From Prunella strophiata (Eukaryota; Chordata; Aves; Passeriformes; Prunellidae), in the NCBI GenBank assembly GCA_036583965.1, contig JAZBQD010000025.1, positions 13,413,145 through 13,477,144 of the forward strand: a DNA stretch of 64,000 bases, read 5' to 3'. The notes under the pieces were generated by a model, which worked only from the letters and a program-made list of their open reading frames with translations, did not search any database and was not told the origin of the DNA. Positions 48,001 to 57,139 of the stretch are shown one piece after another. A program made the translations under genes and the position numbers. Numbering within the stretch: position 1 is the first letter of the stretch; every line of letters begins with the position of its first letter.

Positions 48001-51000
48001 CAGTCCCCTGCCTGCACCCTGGCTCTGGGCACAGATACTCCCAGCCCCTGGCTGCCCCCCTCCCAGCTGGGACCGTGTGGCACAGCTCAGCACTGCCTGG
48101 GAAAGGGAGTGGTTCTACCCCAGAGGGATGTGATCCACCTGTCCCAGAGGAGATGTGATCTGCCTGCCCCAGGGGCATGCAATCCATCAGTCCTGGGGGA
48201 ATGTGACCCACTCTTGTGCAGCCAGAGTCCACCCAGGGCATCCACTGCAGCTCAGGGGGCCTGCAGGGCATCGTGCCCATTGCACAGGTCCTGCAGTGAG
48301 GAATGGGCGGTGTCCTGCAGCCCTGCCACCTCCCACCACCCACGGGAGAGGTGCACATGCCACCAGGCTCCAAGGACAGCAGCAGGCAGAGCTGCCCATG
48401 CCAAGTGGCAGAGCTGGCAGACCTCCCTGAAAAGGAGGTGGGGGCCCAATGCCCACCTGCCACCCCAGCAACTGGCCAGCACCAGTGCACTATCCCCATT
48501 GCACACCCAGCCTCCTCCTCTCTCCTGCACTCCCTTCCCTCCCCAGAGCCTGGAGCCTCTTTGAGTTGGGCTGCTCCTCTCCTCACTTTGTAATTTACAC
48601 TGCAAGCAAACTCCATTCTCATTTCCAATTACTTCACTATTCAGGGCATAATAAACTATTCCACTGATTAAAACGGCAATAATTAAAATCGAGGCTTTGT
48701 GTTGCTTCTGCCTTTTAAACACTTTACAAACTCTCCCTAAACTCCCTATTTCAAAGCTCCCATCATGTCTCGATTTCCTGGCTAATTTGTAGAGCCACTG
48801 TGAGTGCTGGGCGGGCAGGGGCCAGCAGCTGCTTGGCCAGGCATTCCCACTCCTTGCCTCCTCCCAGGATATATTTATTTCTTTAGTTTTTCGTTATCAT
48901 TCTGCAAGCTCTGGGTGTTTGCCTACATGACATGTGGGAAGGGGGGGGTTAAGGGCCCTCCTCACCTGCAATCCACCTGCTCCCAGACAAACAAGCCTCC
49001 TGTTCCTCCCGCCCCATGGTCACAGCCCCTGCCTGTCCCCTGCCAGGTATCCTGCATGGTCTTCTCTTCCCCCCTCACCTCTGTCTGAGCCCATCCCTGC
49101 CTGGTAGGCACCTGGAGCTGATCTTAATTCCTGATCTGTTGCAAATTGGTTGAGTTGTGACCACAGAAGGCTCTTTTCCAGCTACTTCCCTGAGGCTGTA
49201 ATGCATCTTTATTCTGATTTCCCTTCCCAGTCTGGCATTGCTCACCTATTTCTCCCCAGAAAGTGGGGTGAACCCTGGGCCTGGACATGCTGTTGGCTTC
49301 TCATGGGAAGAGAGGAGAGGAAAGGCAGTATGTATTTTGCATACAGGAATAAATGAGAATGGATTTTAATTCCTTCTAATGGAGTCTCCAGAACTCAGAC
49401 AACTTCCCAATTAACACTAATTAACATGGTATACTTGACATCCCATAACATTCCATTAAATTTCCTAAAATAAGACATGTAAAGCTTCTCTCTTCACAGA
49501 GATGATCCCATCAAATGCTGCACCTCAAAGGTATTTCAATAATCCCTTGTACCAGCTGCAGTGTCAAAGCCCTCTGTGGGGAGATGCACCTGCCCAGCAG
49601 CAGTATCTGCAGGTGCCACTGGTACTGAGCTGGGCCAGTGGCTCAGCACATGGCCAAGGCTGCCAGCTGATCCTGGGCACGATGAGAGCTCCTTGTGTGG
49701 GAGCCCAGGCCCAAATAAACATCCCCTCCAGCTACTCATTTATTCTATGGCACGGCTTGAACACTTTCTGTCCTCATGCCATGAGCTGATTATGCAAGAC
49801 CAACAAACAAGACACAGCTTTGGAAGTAAACATCTGGTTGGGAGTCAGCTGAATAACTCCTAAAAATTGGTATTTTTCTGCTTGTTGCCATCACGGATCA
49901 CAGCCCTTATAATTTGCTACCCACAGCTCTCTGCTGGATGTGCATTTCTTGTCCCTAACCTGCATCTAAGACAGAATCCAGCTGTGCAAAACCATATTTC
50001 ACTTTATTTAGTGTCATGGAAACCTTTGCCTAGACAACAGAGGCACAATGCCAGCTGGCGCAAGGAACTCAGCCCTGGAGAACTGGAGCTGAGGAGGGCG
50101 AGGTGAGTCACTGCCCCTGGCCCCCGCATCGCCCTCAGCGCCTTGCCAAGGCCCTGGCCACTCCTGATCCCACTCTGCCCGGGGCCACAGCCCCATCCCA
50201 GCGCCCAGGGGCTGCTGCCTGGGACCAGGGTGCCTCCAGCTGCAGGGGTGCATCCCCCTGGGCACTAAGCTGTCACTGGGGGGTTCTTAAAGTGCTGCAT
50301 CACTCTTGCTCCCAGGTCTTCCCCCACATTCCCCAGCCTCCATCTCCCCCTGTGTCTCCCCTCTCCTCACCTCAGCATCTCTTTGGGAGGTTTGTGGGGT
50401 CCCAGCCCCCTGAGGTGGGTTCCATCAGTGAGCCTGCCAAAGCCCAGGGTATTGGGGAGGGGAGGGAAAGACAAGCCTATAAATAACAGGTAAGGGAAGA
50501 AGCCAAGAGTTCTGGGAAAGGCCTGGTGATGCATCCATAACAAATAAATCATAAAAACCTGATGAACTAATACACAGCCTCCCCCCACTGCTGACCTCCA
50601 GCTCTCAACTGCGGCAAAGTGCCAGGAGACCAAAATAGCAAAAAAACACCAATTAAATATTAAAACTCACAAATGTAACACAGAGCAGGAGAGGGGAGGG
50701 GGCTGATGCCAGCCCCAAAGGCCCTGTGAGATCAGGTTCCCACCTTCTGCAAGCAAAAAGGACAGTTTGTATTGGAGACTAGAGATTCCAAGCTCATTTC
50801 TACAGAAAACATGCAATGCTGATGACACTGTTAGGAGTGTGATGGAAGCCCATCCACCGCTGGGACCTTCTGGCACACTTATCCCTGACATTTGGCTGCT
50901 TTGCAGTTACTCTGTGCCTGAATTTGCTCCTTGCTGGGCTCTGCCTGCCTGATACTGCTCTGGAGCCCTGGCAGGAGCATTCCTGGGGCTCTGGAGCTGT

Positions 51001-51530
51001 GACTGTGGCTAGGGCCTGTCCCCTCCTGTCCAGCCCCCACAGAGGCCAGGGATAGCAGGAAGGCCAGAGAGGGTAAAGAGAGGTTCTCCATGCTAAAAGG
51101 TGGGCAAGAGCAATGCAAACCACAGGCAGATCAGTTTTGCGCAGCCTTTAAAGTGTTATCACACCTCAGGAATAGGCATAAAGGTCAAAATCATTAGTGT
51201 TTGAGTTCTGAATTAAATCCCCTGCAATTAGCCCTGAGAAGCCAACTGGAGATGCTGTTGAGATAACAGAGCAGGTATCTCTGTAATTGATAATTACGAG
51301 GTGTAAAGATGTGTGCTTGCTTTGAAAAACATAATTGTTTCTCATCTGAAAAGATTACTTTATTGTAATGGTCTGCAATTATTTTTATTTTAGACAGACT
51401 GGTGCCAACATCTGTAGCCTCAAAACAGCCCATTTCACAGAAAATTGCTGCAATTTGCCAGTTTCCCCCATATAAGAGGATGTTTGTTGTTCAAAGGGAC
51501 AGAAGGGCTGTTCTCTAAACCTCACAAGGA

Positions 51531-51546
51531 ATTCTATGATTCTGTG
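51531..51546 (+). repeat. Possible CR1 3'-tail octamers
   Basis: Two consecutive octamers, ATTCTATG and ATTCTGTG, match the tail repeat of avian CR1 retrotransposons. The preceding bases only loosely resemble a CR1 3' end, so this may be a decayed remnant or chance. Confidence 0.35.
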
Positions 51547-52959
51547 AAATCACACACTTCAAGCACCTCTTGGGGCATTTTTATCTTGTTCCAGTTCTGC
51601 ATAAGCTCCAAGCATGCCCAAGGTATTTGCTGCTCCTGCATTTGCTGACGCCAGCAGAGAACCAGGAGGGCACAAGGGAGCAGGGCTGGTGCTTGGGGAG
51701 GGGGCAGAGGCAGTGCCAGGTCCTGCCCCTGTGTGCACAGCTCAGCTGCCCCTCGAGCCTCCCTCGGGGGCCAGGCCCTGGGGCTGCCAGCTGCCCAAAG
51801 CCATCCACTAGAGCCTGACCTGCCTCGAGTAGCTGAGGTGGGGAGACAAACCCTGAGGGGTCAAAGTGGAGAATCCCTATGTACTTCAAAGCAGAAGATG
51901 TTCCTTTCTAAGTGATCTCCCAAATGACTCCTGCTCCTCTGCACAGCCCTGGCCAGGAGGGAGCGTGGCCCCACTCAGCCAGAAGCCATGGGGTGCAGCA
52001 CTGCAGGGCAAAGCCAAAAAGGTCCCTTCATCAGGGTGAACAGGTGACTCCTGTTCTCTCTGCTTCACACTGCAGCTGCCAGAGACCAGGGGTCTCTGAT
52101 ACTGACCCTTCACCAGCAGGGTCCTGGAACTGTGGCCTTGAACAGTCAGTGCACATGGACCAGGTCATTAGGGAACAGCGGATCAGGGAGCGAGCTGCAC
52201 CTGCCACAGCCCTGCACTTCCCACAGCCAGGAGTTTCCCCCTCCATGAGGGCAGAGCATGGGTGATGAACACTGCCCTGGCACTGGGGGCTGCAGACCTG
52301 CCCTGTGAGCCCCAGCAGGAATAGAAGCAGGAGCAGGGAGGGTTTAGATCAGCCTACAGGTTGCACCAAGTCCCGTGGGGCAGGAGCTCCAGCTGGCAGT
52401 GGTGTGGGGATAGCCCCACATGGGCCCCTGGGCAGCTCCCTGGAGAGAGCTGAAATCCTGTAAAACGAGAAAATGGCAATTTGCCCAAAGTGGACACGCT
52501 TCATCAGTGGTAAGAGGAGCTCAGTATAATTTCATAACCTTTCACGCTGCCTGATGACAGCACACACATCTGTGTTCATCACTGCAGGACCACCAGGCAT
52601 GTGTGCCCGGTGTGCTGCCCTCAGAAAGTGGGGAAAAAGGGGGCAAAGGGGCTCCAGCTTGTGGCCAGTCCCTGCTGACCCCCTGAGCACCAGTGGCTGC
52701 TGGACTGTGCTGCCAGCTGAGGGAGGGTGACCACAGCCCAGGTCCAGGCTGGGCACAGAGACTCTCCTCTGCCCAGGTGCCACCCACATGGCTGAACCAA
52801 CCCCCTTGACAGCAGGGCACAGCAGGGCAGCTGTGGGGGCAGGCTCACGTGCCGTGCATGCCACAGCAGCCCGTGGGGCTCCCAGAAATGCCAGTGCACA
52901 GACAGGCTTTGCCAGAGGTGCCATCGTGTGCAGGGCTGCCCACTGTCTGTTTGCAATGC

Positions 52960-53095
52960 ACAGCAGTCAGGTTTGATTTAAATATTTGCTCTGCTTATGC
53001 CAAATAGTTGTTCAAAATCTTCAGGGACATTAATATTTATGCATGAGTTTTGAATAAATCTGTTATGATCAAAAGGTCTTGCATAATTGTGGCTC
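52960..53095. promoter_or_regulatory. AT-rich candidate element with POU and TCF-like motifs
   Basis: The block contains TTTATGCATGAG and TTGCATAATT (octamer-like) and GATCAAAAGGTC, which combines a TCF/LEF-type ATCAAAAG with an AAAGGTC nuclear receptor half-site. Its flanks are GC-rich. It looks like a conserved non-coding element, but conservation was not tested. Confidence 0.3.
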
Positions 53096-53929
53096 ATTGC
53101 TGCTGCCCAGGACCCTTCAGAGCCCACACAAAGTGGCAGGATGGAGCGGTGCCACCACCAGCCCAAGTGCTGACCTTTATGAGAGCACGTGCAGGGCTGC
53201 CCTCATGTCCTGCTGTCTGTCCTGCTGTTCTCCTGTCCTCCTGCATCTCTGAAAGCTGTCACTGCACCAGTGCCCTACACACAGCCCTGCTGGTCTGTCC
53301 CACGCTGTCCCTGCCCTGTGGGGTGACACAGCACCCACAGGCCACGTGGTGACACAACACTCATGAGCAGCAGCTCTCAGACTGGCCAGGCCCAGCGTTT
53401 GGTGGTCTCTGCTCTACACCCTGCACACGGCAGGCGGGAGCCATCACCCATCCCTGGGCTGGCAGCGGGTCCCGTGTGCCAGGCACTGCCAGGGCTGCCT
53501 GCACGCCTGGCCCTGTCCCCCGTGCCAGCGTGCCCCCTCCATGTGAGCCCTGGCATCCAGGGGACGCTCAGGGCTGCCAAGGGACCGTGGTGGGATGCAG
53601 GGGTCCCTCCAACTCACTCCTGCAGCACCGAAATCACCCGGGCTCCTCGCCTGGTGCAGCCTTGGCTCTGTGCTCCTCAGCCCAGGGAGGCTGTGATTAA
53701 AGAGTGATTCATGCCTGGCACAGAGGGTCCTTGCAGCAATCCATCTCCCCGGAGCAGAGGCAGGTAAATCAGAGCAGCTGGCAGTGGGCCCTGCTGGACA
53801 GTGTCACCTGGGGGCTGCCCTGCCGTGATGGAGGCTGTGATGGCCATGGCAGGGGCTGCCACCACTGCCAGGGATTTATCACCCCTGTGCTGCCAACACA
53901 AACTCAGTGTGGGGAAGCAGTGCCACTGT

Positions 53930-54125
53930 AATTATTCCGCAAATATAATTAGGTACAAATGTAGTGAATAATACCAAAATATATTTATTTCCCACTATTC
54001 TCCCAACTCTTGCAGCCCATTAAAATGTGTTATTATGATAATTTGTCATGAAAATGACAACATTTATTAATGCATTAAACGAAATTCCTAGTAAATTAGT
54101 AATTGGCTAAACAATGCCACTGAGA
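53930..54125. promoter_or_regulatory. AT-rich candidate element with short hairpin
   Basis: This compact AT-rich block is flanked by GC-rich sequence. It contains several TAATTA-like cores and a 7-bp perfect stem (TTGTCAT at 54043-54049, ATGACAA at 54054-54060) closed by GAAA. It may be a regulatory element; function is unknown. Confidence 0.3.
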
Positions 54126-54404
54126 TCACTGTGCTGGGGCCTTTAGCAAAAGAGAGAAATGCAGGAGGAAAGCCATTTGTTTTTGTAGTTTCACCCACTC
54201 TCCTCAGTGGCAGCTTGGGAATAAGCCATGGGAGAGTGTGGCCAGTGAGGCCAGGGCCACCTGGTCCCTGCAGGGAGGCAAGCCTGCAGCTGGGCACCTG
54301 CTGGTGCTCAGGTCAGTGCCTGGGAAGGATGGGAGCCCCAGCACGCAGGACAGGGACGAGGTGGGAGCTCTCTACAGCTCCTGACAGTAGGCTGTAGCAA
54401 CTTA

Positions 54405-54687
54405 TGGGGGTCAGGCTCTGCTCCCAGGCAACCAGGGACAGCATGGACAGAGAAATGGCCTCTAGCTGCGCCAGGGGAGGCTCTGGTGGGACATCAGGGA
54501 GAACTTCATGGAAAGGGTGGGCAGGCACTGCCCAGGAAGGGGATGGAGTTTCCATCCCTGGAGGTGTCCCAAGAAACAACTGGACGTGGAACTCAGTGCT
54601 CTGGTTTGGTTGACAAAGCGATGATCAGCCAAAGGCTGGACTCAATAGTATTGGAGGTTTTTTCTGAACTAAATGGTTCTGGGATTC
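54405..54687 (+). mobile_element. CR1-type LINE, 3' end fragment
   Basis: The sequence follows the 3' end of avian CR1 elements in order: GGGGTCAGGCTCTGCTCCCAGG, then TGCGCCAGGGGAGGCTC, GGGAGAACTTCATGGAAAGG, GGCACTGCCCAGGAAGG, TCCCTGGAGGTGTCCCAAG, GGACTCAATAGTATTGGAGG, and a degenerate GGTTCTGGGATTC in place of the usual octamer tail. Only about 280 bases remain, as is common because CR1 copies are usually 5' truncated. Substitutions are frequent, so the copy is old. CR1 is the dominant retrotransposon of birds and other reptiles, making this the best lineage marker in the window. Confidence 0.85.
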
Positions 54688-54959
54688 AGGGACTTGGATC
54701 ACACCGGGGTGTCTGAACGTTCAGGGATGTGTTTTAACCCTCCCTCGGGCTGTGTGGCAGCTCTGGGAAGCTGAAACCAGAGTCAGTTGCAGTCTGGCAG
54801 CAGCTGCCATCGCTCTTCGGGATCAGTCGTTGTTGGGGATGTCCGACCATCCTGCCTCTCCGTTACACACCAGGACAAGCCCATGCAGCTCCTCCACCCT
54901 CTGCTCTCAATCTTGCTAGTTACACACAAAATAAGGGAGTGATGTCTGTATCAAACTGG
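54688..54959. other. Short spacer between CR1 and CpG island
   Basis: No gene or repeat is recognised in this stretch of mixed composition. Confidence 0.5.
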
Positions 54960-55010
54960 ACCTAGAGGCGCCTCCCGAAGCCGTTCCGCCCGCCCCGTCC
55001 CGCCCCTCAG

Positions 55011-55022
55011 GCCGCCATTTTG
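55011..55022 (-). promoter_or_regulatory. YY1-type site AAAATGGCGGCC
   Basis: Read on the minus strand, CAAAATGGCGGCC matches the YY1 consensus closely. Its ATG opens a three-codon frame (Met-Ala-Ala-stop), so on a minus-strand transcript it would be a minimal upstream ORF. Confidence 0.6.
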
Positions 55023-55108
55023 TGCCGGGGAGGCGGCGCTGCCCGGCGCCTCACGGCTCCGCGGCCGGCAGCGACCCCTGGCGGGCGCCGACAGGGGCGG
55101 CGGGAACG

Positions 55109-55255
55109 GGGACAGCGGCGGGGACAGCGACGGGGATAACGGGGACAATAACGGGGACAGTGACGGGGACAGCGGCGGGGACAGCGACAGGGATAGCAAC
55201 GCGGATAACGAGGATAACAGCGGGGATAACGAGGATGACAGCGGGGATGGCCGCG
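55109..55255. repeat. Degenerate 12-bp repeat in CpG island
   Basis: GGGGACAGCGAC, GGGGATAACGGGG and similar units repeat imperfectly for about 145 bases. One plus frame reads as an Asp/Ser/Asn/Gly-rich run, but it has no in-frame ATG. Confidence 0.85.
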
Positions 55256-55420
55256 GGGCGGGCTGTGGTGGTCGCGGGCCGGAGCCCCTCGCCCGGTGCC
55301 GTCCCGCGGCGCCCCAGCAGAGGGCGCTGTCTGCCCGGGCTGAGCCGCTCCTGCCTCAGGCGGGAACGGCCCTGACGCCCCCGGAAGGAATTTCCCAAAA
55401 TATCCCATCTAAACCCCATT

Positions 55421-56587
55421 CCGGCAGGCTGCTGCTTCTGCTGCTATTGCTTATTACCTGTGAGACGAGACTGGCGGCCCTGAACGTGCAAACACGTGCT
55501 GGCACCGGCTGAGGCCGGGTGTGAGCAGGCGCTGCCTCGAGCCCCCGGGGTGCCACACAGGGACAGAGCTCACCACTCGGCCTGGCCGCTTCCTCTGCAA
55601 GCTTCTGGGCCGTCCTGGGCCCCAGCGGGCCCCAGAGACCCCAGAGGGGCTACCCATTGTTGTGCTCTGTACCCTGTGGTCCTGTGCTGGCCCCTGTGCT
55701 GCCAAAAGGCCTCCGGCTGGAGGCTTGGTGGCAGGGGGAGCCTGGTCCAGCAGTGTCACAGCCTCTCCCCAGCGCCAGCAGCTGCCTGTCCCCGAGGAAA
55801 GCCACACGCTGCACAGTCCCATAGGAGCAGAAAGCACCTTGCCACACTTGCTGGGTGGGAACTGGAGCCATTCCCTCGGCTGGCTGTGCTGCTGGCAGGA
55901 TTGAGCATGTTGCGGTCCTGCTGCCTGTCACACTGCCTGGTGCATGGGCACAATGTGCTCCTGTGGGGCAAGGCTGGGATGCAACAACTTCTCCTTTTAC
56001 CTCTTCTGCCCAAAGGAACACAGAGAAAGGCAACTCTCTGTTCTGGGCTCTTTAATTCTGTGTGGCACTTCACTGCCAAGGGGAAGGTGCTGTAGAAGCC
56101 CCAGGCAGGGTGACAGCAGTGTCATACAACGGGGGGGAGCTGCTGTGCAGCTGAACAGCCCAGCTCAGCTGAGGTTCCTGTTCCCACCATGGCTGTTCTG
56201 AGCAGCAGCAGGAGCACTGCAGCTGGATCTGCTTACTCAGGAGGCTTTGCCTGAGCAATGCTTCTGTCCAAGGGCATGACTGCCTGCAGGGCTGACTGAA
56301 CTTTCTGTCTGCTGGGGCTGTGGGAGGCTCCTGTCCTGTCTGGTGCTCAAGGGCAAGAAGCAAAGGCTGGTCCTGGGCCAGAGGCAGCTCCCCCTCTCCG
56401 GGATGCCCCTGTTGGCTGCTAGGGAGCAGCTGCCTGTGTTCAGGATGAGCTGCTTGCCTGCTTGATTCCCGAGCAGCAGGCAACACTGCACCTGCTGTGA
56501 GAGTTCAAGTAAGTTGTGTTTGTTTCTGCATTTCTTCCAGCTGAGAAATTCACTCTGTGAACTTTTCATCCTGTTTTTCTGAGGCAG
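55421..56587. other. Non-coding flank of second CpG island
   Basis: No supported exon lies here. A minus-strand CACAG-GTAATAAG donor-like motif at about 55455-55463 could close a first exon transcribed from further right, but no clear start or coding pattern accompanies it. Confidence 0.4.
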
Positions 56588-56718
56588 GAGAGGCCACTGT
56601 GGGTGAGGTGGGCGGTGGTGAGCAGCTGTGTTTGCTGCCTGCTTATGAAGAGCTTTCCCAGCTGAATTACCCTGCAAACTCCAGTGATGTGCAGGCAGCC
56701 CATATCTGTCACACACAG
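56588..56718 (+). other. Weak candidate exon
   Basis: The interval is preceded by a pyrimidine-rich stretch ending TTTTTCTGAGGCAG and followed by CACAG-GTCAGC. One frame reads without stop and gives segments such as LCLLPAYEELSQLNYPANSS. I do not recognise the peptide. The splice sites are only moderate, and the same frame stays open past both of them, so this could be chance in GC-rich DNA. Confidence 0.2.
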
Positions 56719-56967
56719 GTCAGCAGTGCAGTGATTTCGGGGATCCACTCTGCTCTTAATGGTGCTAGAGGCTCCTCAGACTGCACAGTCACCCTGGGAA
56801 TGGCAGTGGAGGGAACTTGGGGGCTTGGAAAAGAGGATTTGCTGCATTCCCTGTGGGATAGCCAGGCTGCCTCTGTGTGGAAGATCCTCGTGTGGGCACA
56901 AACAAGACCAGGATCAGGAGGAGGAGATGTGTCCATCCAGCCCTCCCCAGTGCCTGGTTTTGTTCAG

Positions 56968-57080
56968 GTGTCTGGAGAAGACAGAAGGGGAGTGGGTGCC
57001 AAGGGGCCTGCTCAGCAGGTCGGAGCACCTGCAGCAGCCCGTGGGGAGCCAGGCCTGTGTGCTGACCCGGAGAGCAGCTG
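56968..57080 (+). other. Weak candidate exon with strong donor
   Basis: A TGGTTTTGTTCAG acceptor-like end is followed by 113 bases and a consensus donor (GCAGCTG then GTGAGTG). Two of the three plus frames are open throughout, one giving CLEKTEGEWVPRGLLSRSEH. I recognise no homologue. The donor is part of the inverted repeat at 57080-57139, which offers another explanation for its good match. Confidence 0.22.
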
Positions 57081-57139
57081 GTGAGTGCTGATCCTGCCAC
57101 AGCACAGCAGGGAGCAGGGCAGGAGGATCAGCACTCACC
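57080..57139. repeat. 16-bp inverted repeat with mirrored splice donors
   Basis: The arm GGTGAGTGCTGATCCT (57080-57095) and its exact reverse complement AGGATCAGCACTCACC (57124-57139) are separated by 28 bases. Each arm begins with GGTGAGT, so a donor consensus is presented on both strands. On the minus strand it reads GGGCAG then GTGAGT, an almost ideal 5' splice site. Confidence 0.85.

Larger units (their letters stand above)
47649..54404. other. Unique non-coding sequence right of the duplication
   Basis: No exon can be supported on either strand. AT-rich, element-like blocks lie at about 47715-47900, 48590-48740, 49360-49500, 51130-51450, 52960-53095 and 53930-54125, separated by CpG-poor GC-rich sequence. 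A plus-strand GAG-GTGAGT donor-like motif occurs at 50100-50107 after a TTTGCCTAGACAACAG acceptor-like stretch. The interval between them codes for nothing recognisable and could at most be a non-coding exon. Confidence 0.55.
54960..55420. promoter_or_regulatory. Second CpG island, promoter of unidentified unit
   Basis: A sharp rise in CpG and GC content contains GC boxes (CCGCCCGCCCCGTCCCGCCC, about 54987-55006) immediately beside a YY1-type site. The island also holds a 12-bp repeat. YY1 plus Sp1 sites are typical of TATA-less promoters of widely expressed genes, where YY1 often lies just downstream of the start. The orientation of the site suggests transcription on the minus strand, but nothing on either side could be recognised as a first coding exon. 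Confidence 0.6.

Noticed and set aside
55013..55512. Acidic Asp/Ser/Asn/Gly-rich open frame followed by a Leu-rich stretch on the plus strand
   Set aside because: It has no in-frame ATG and its acidic part is the 12-bp DNA repeat; it is more likely a composition effect.
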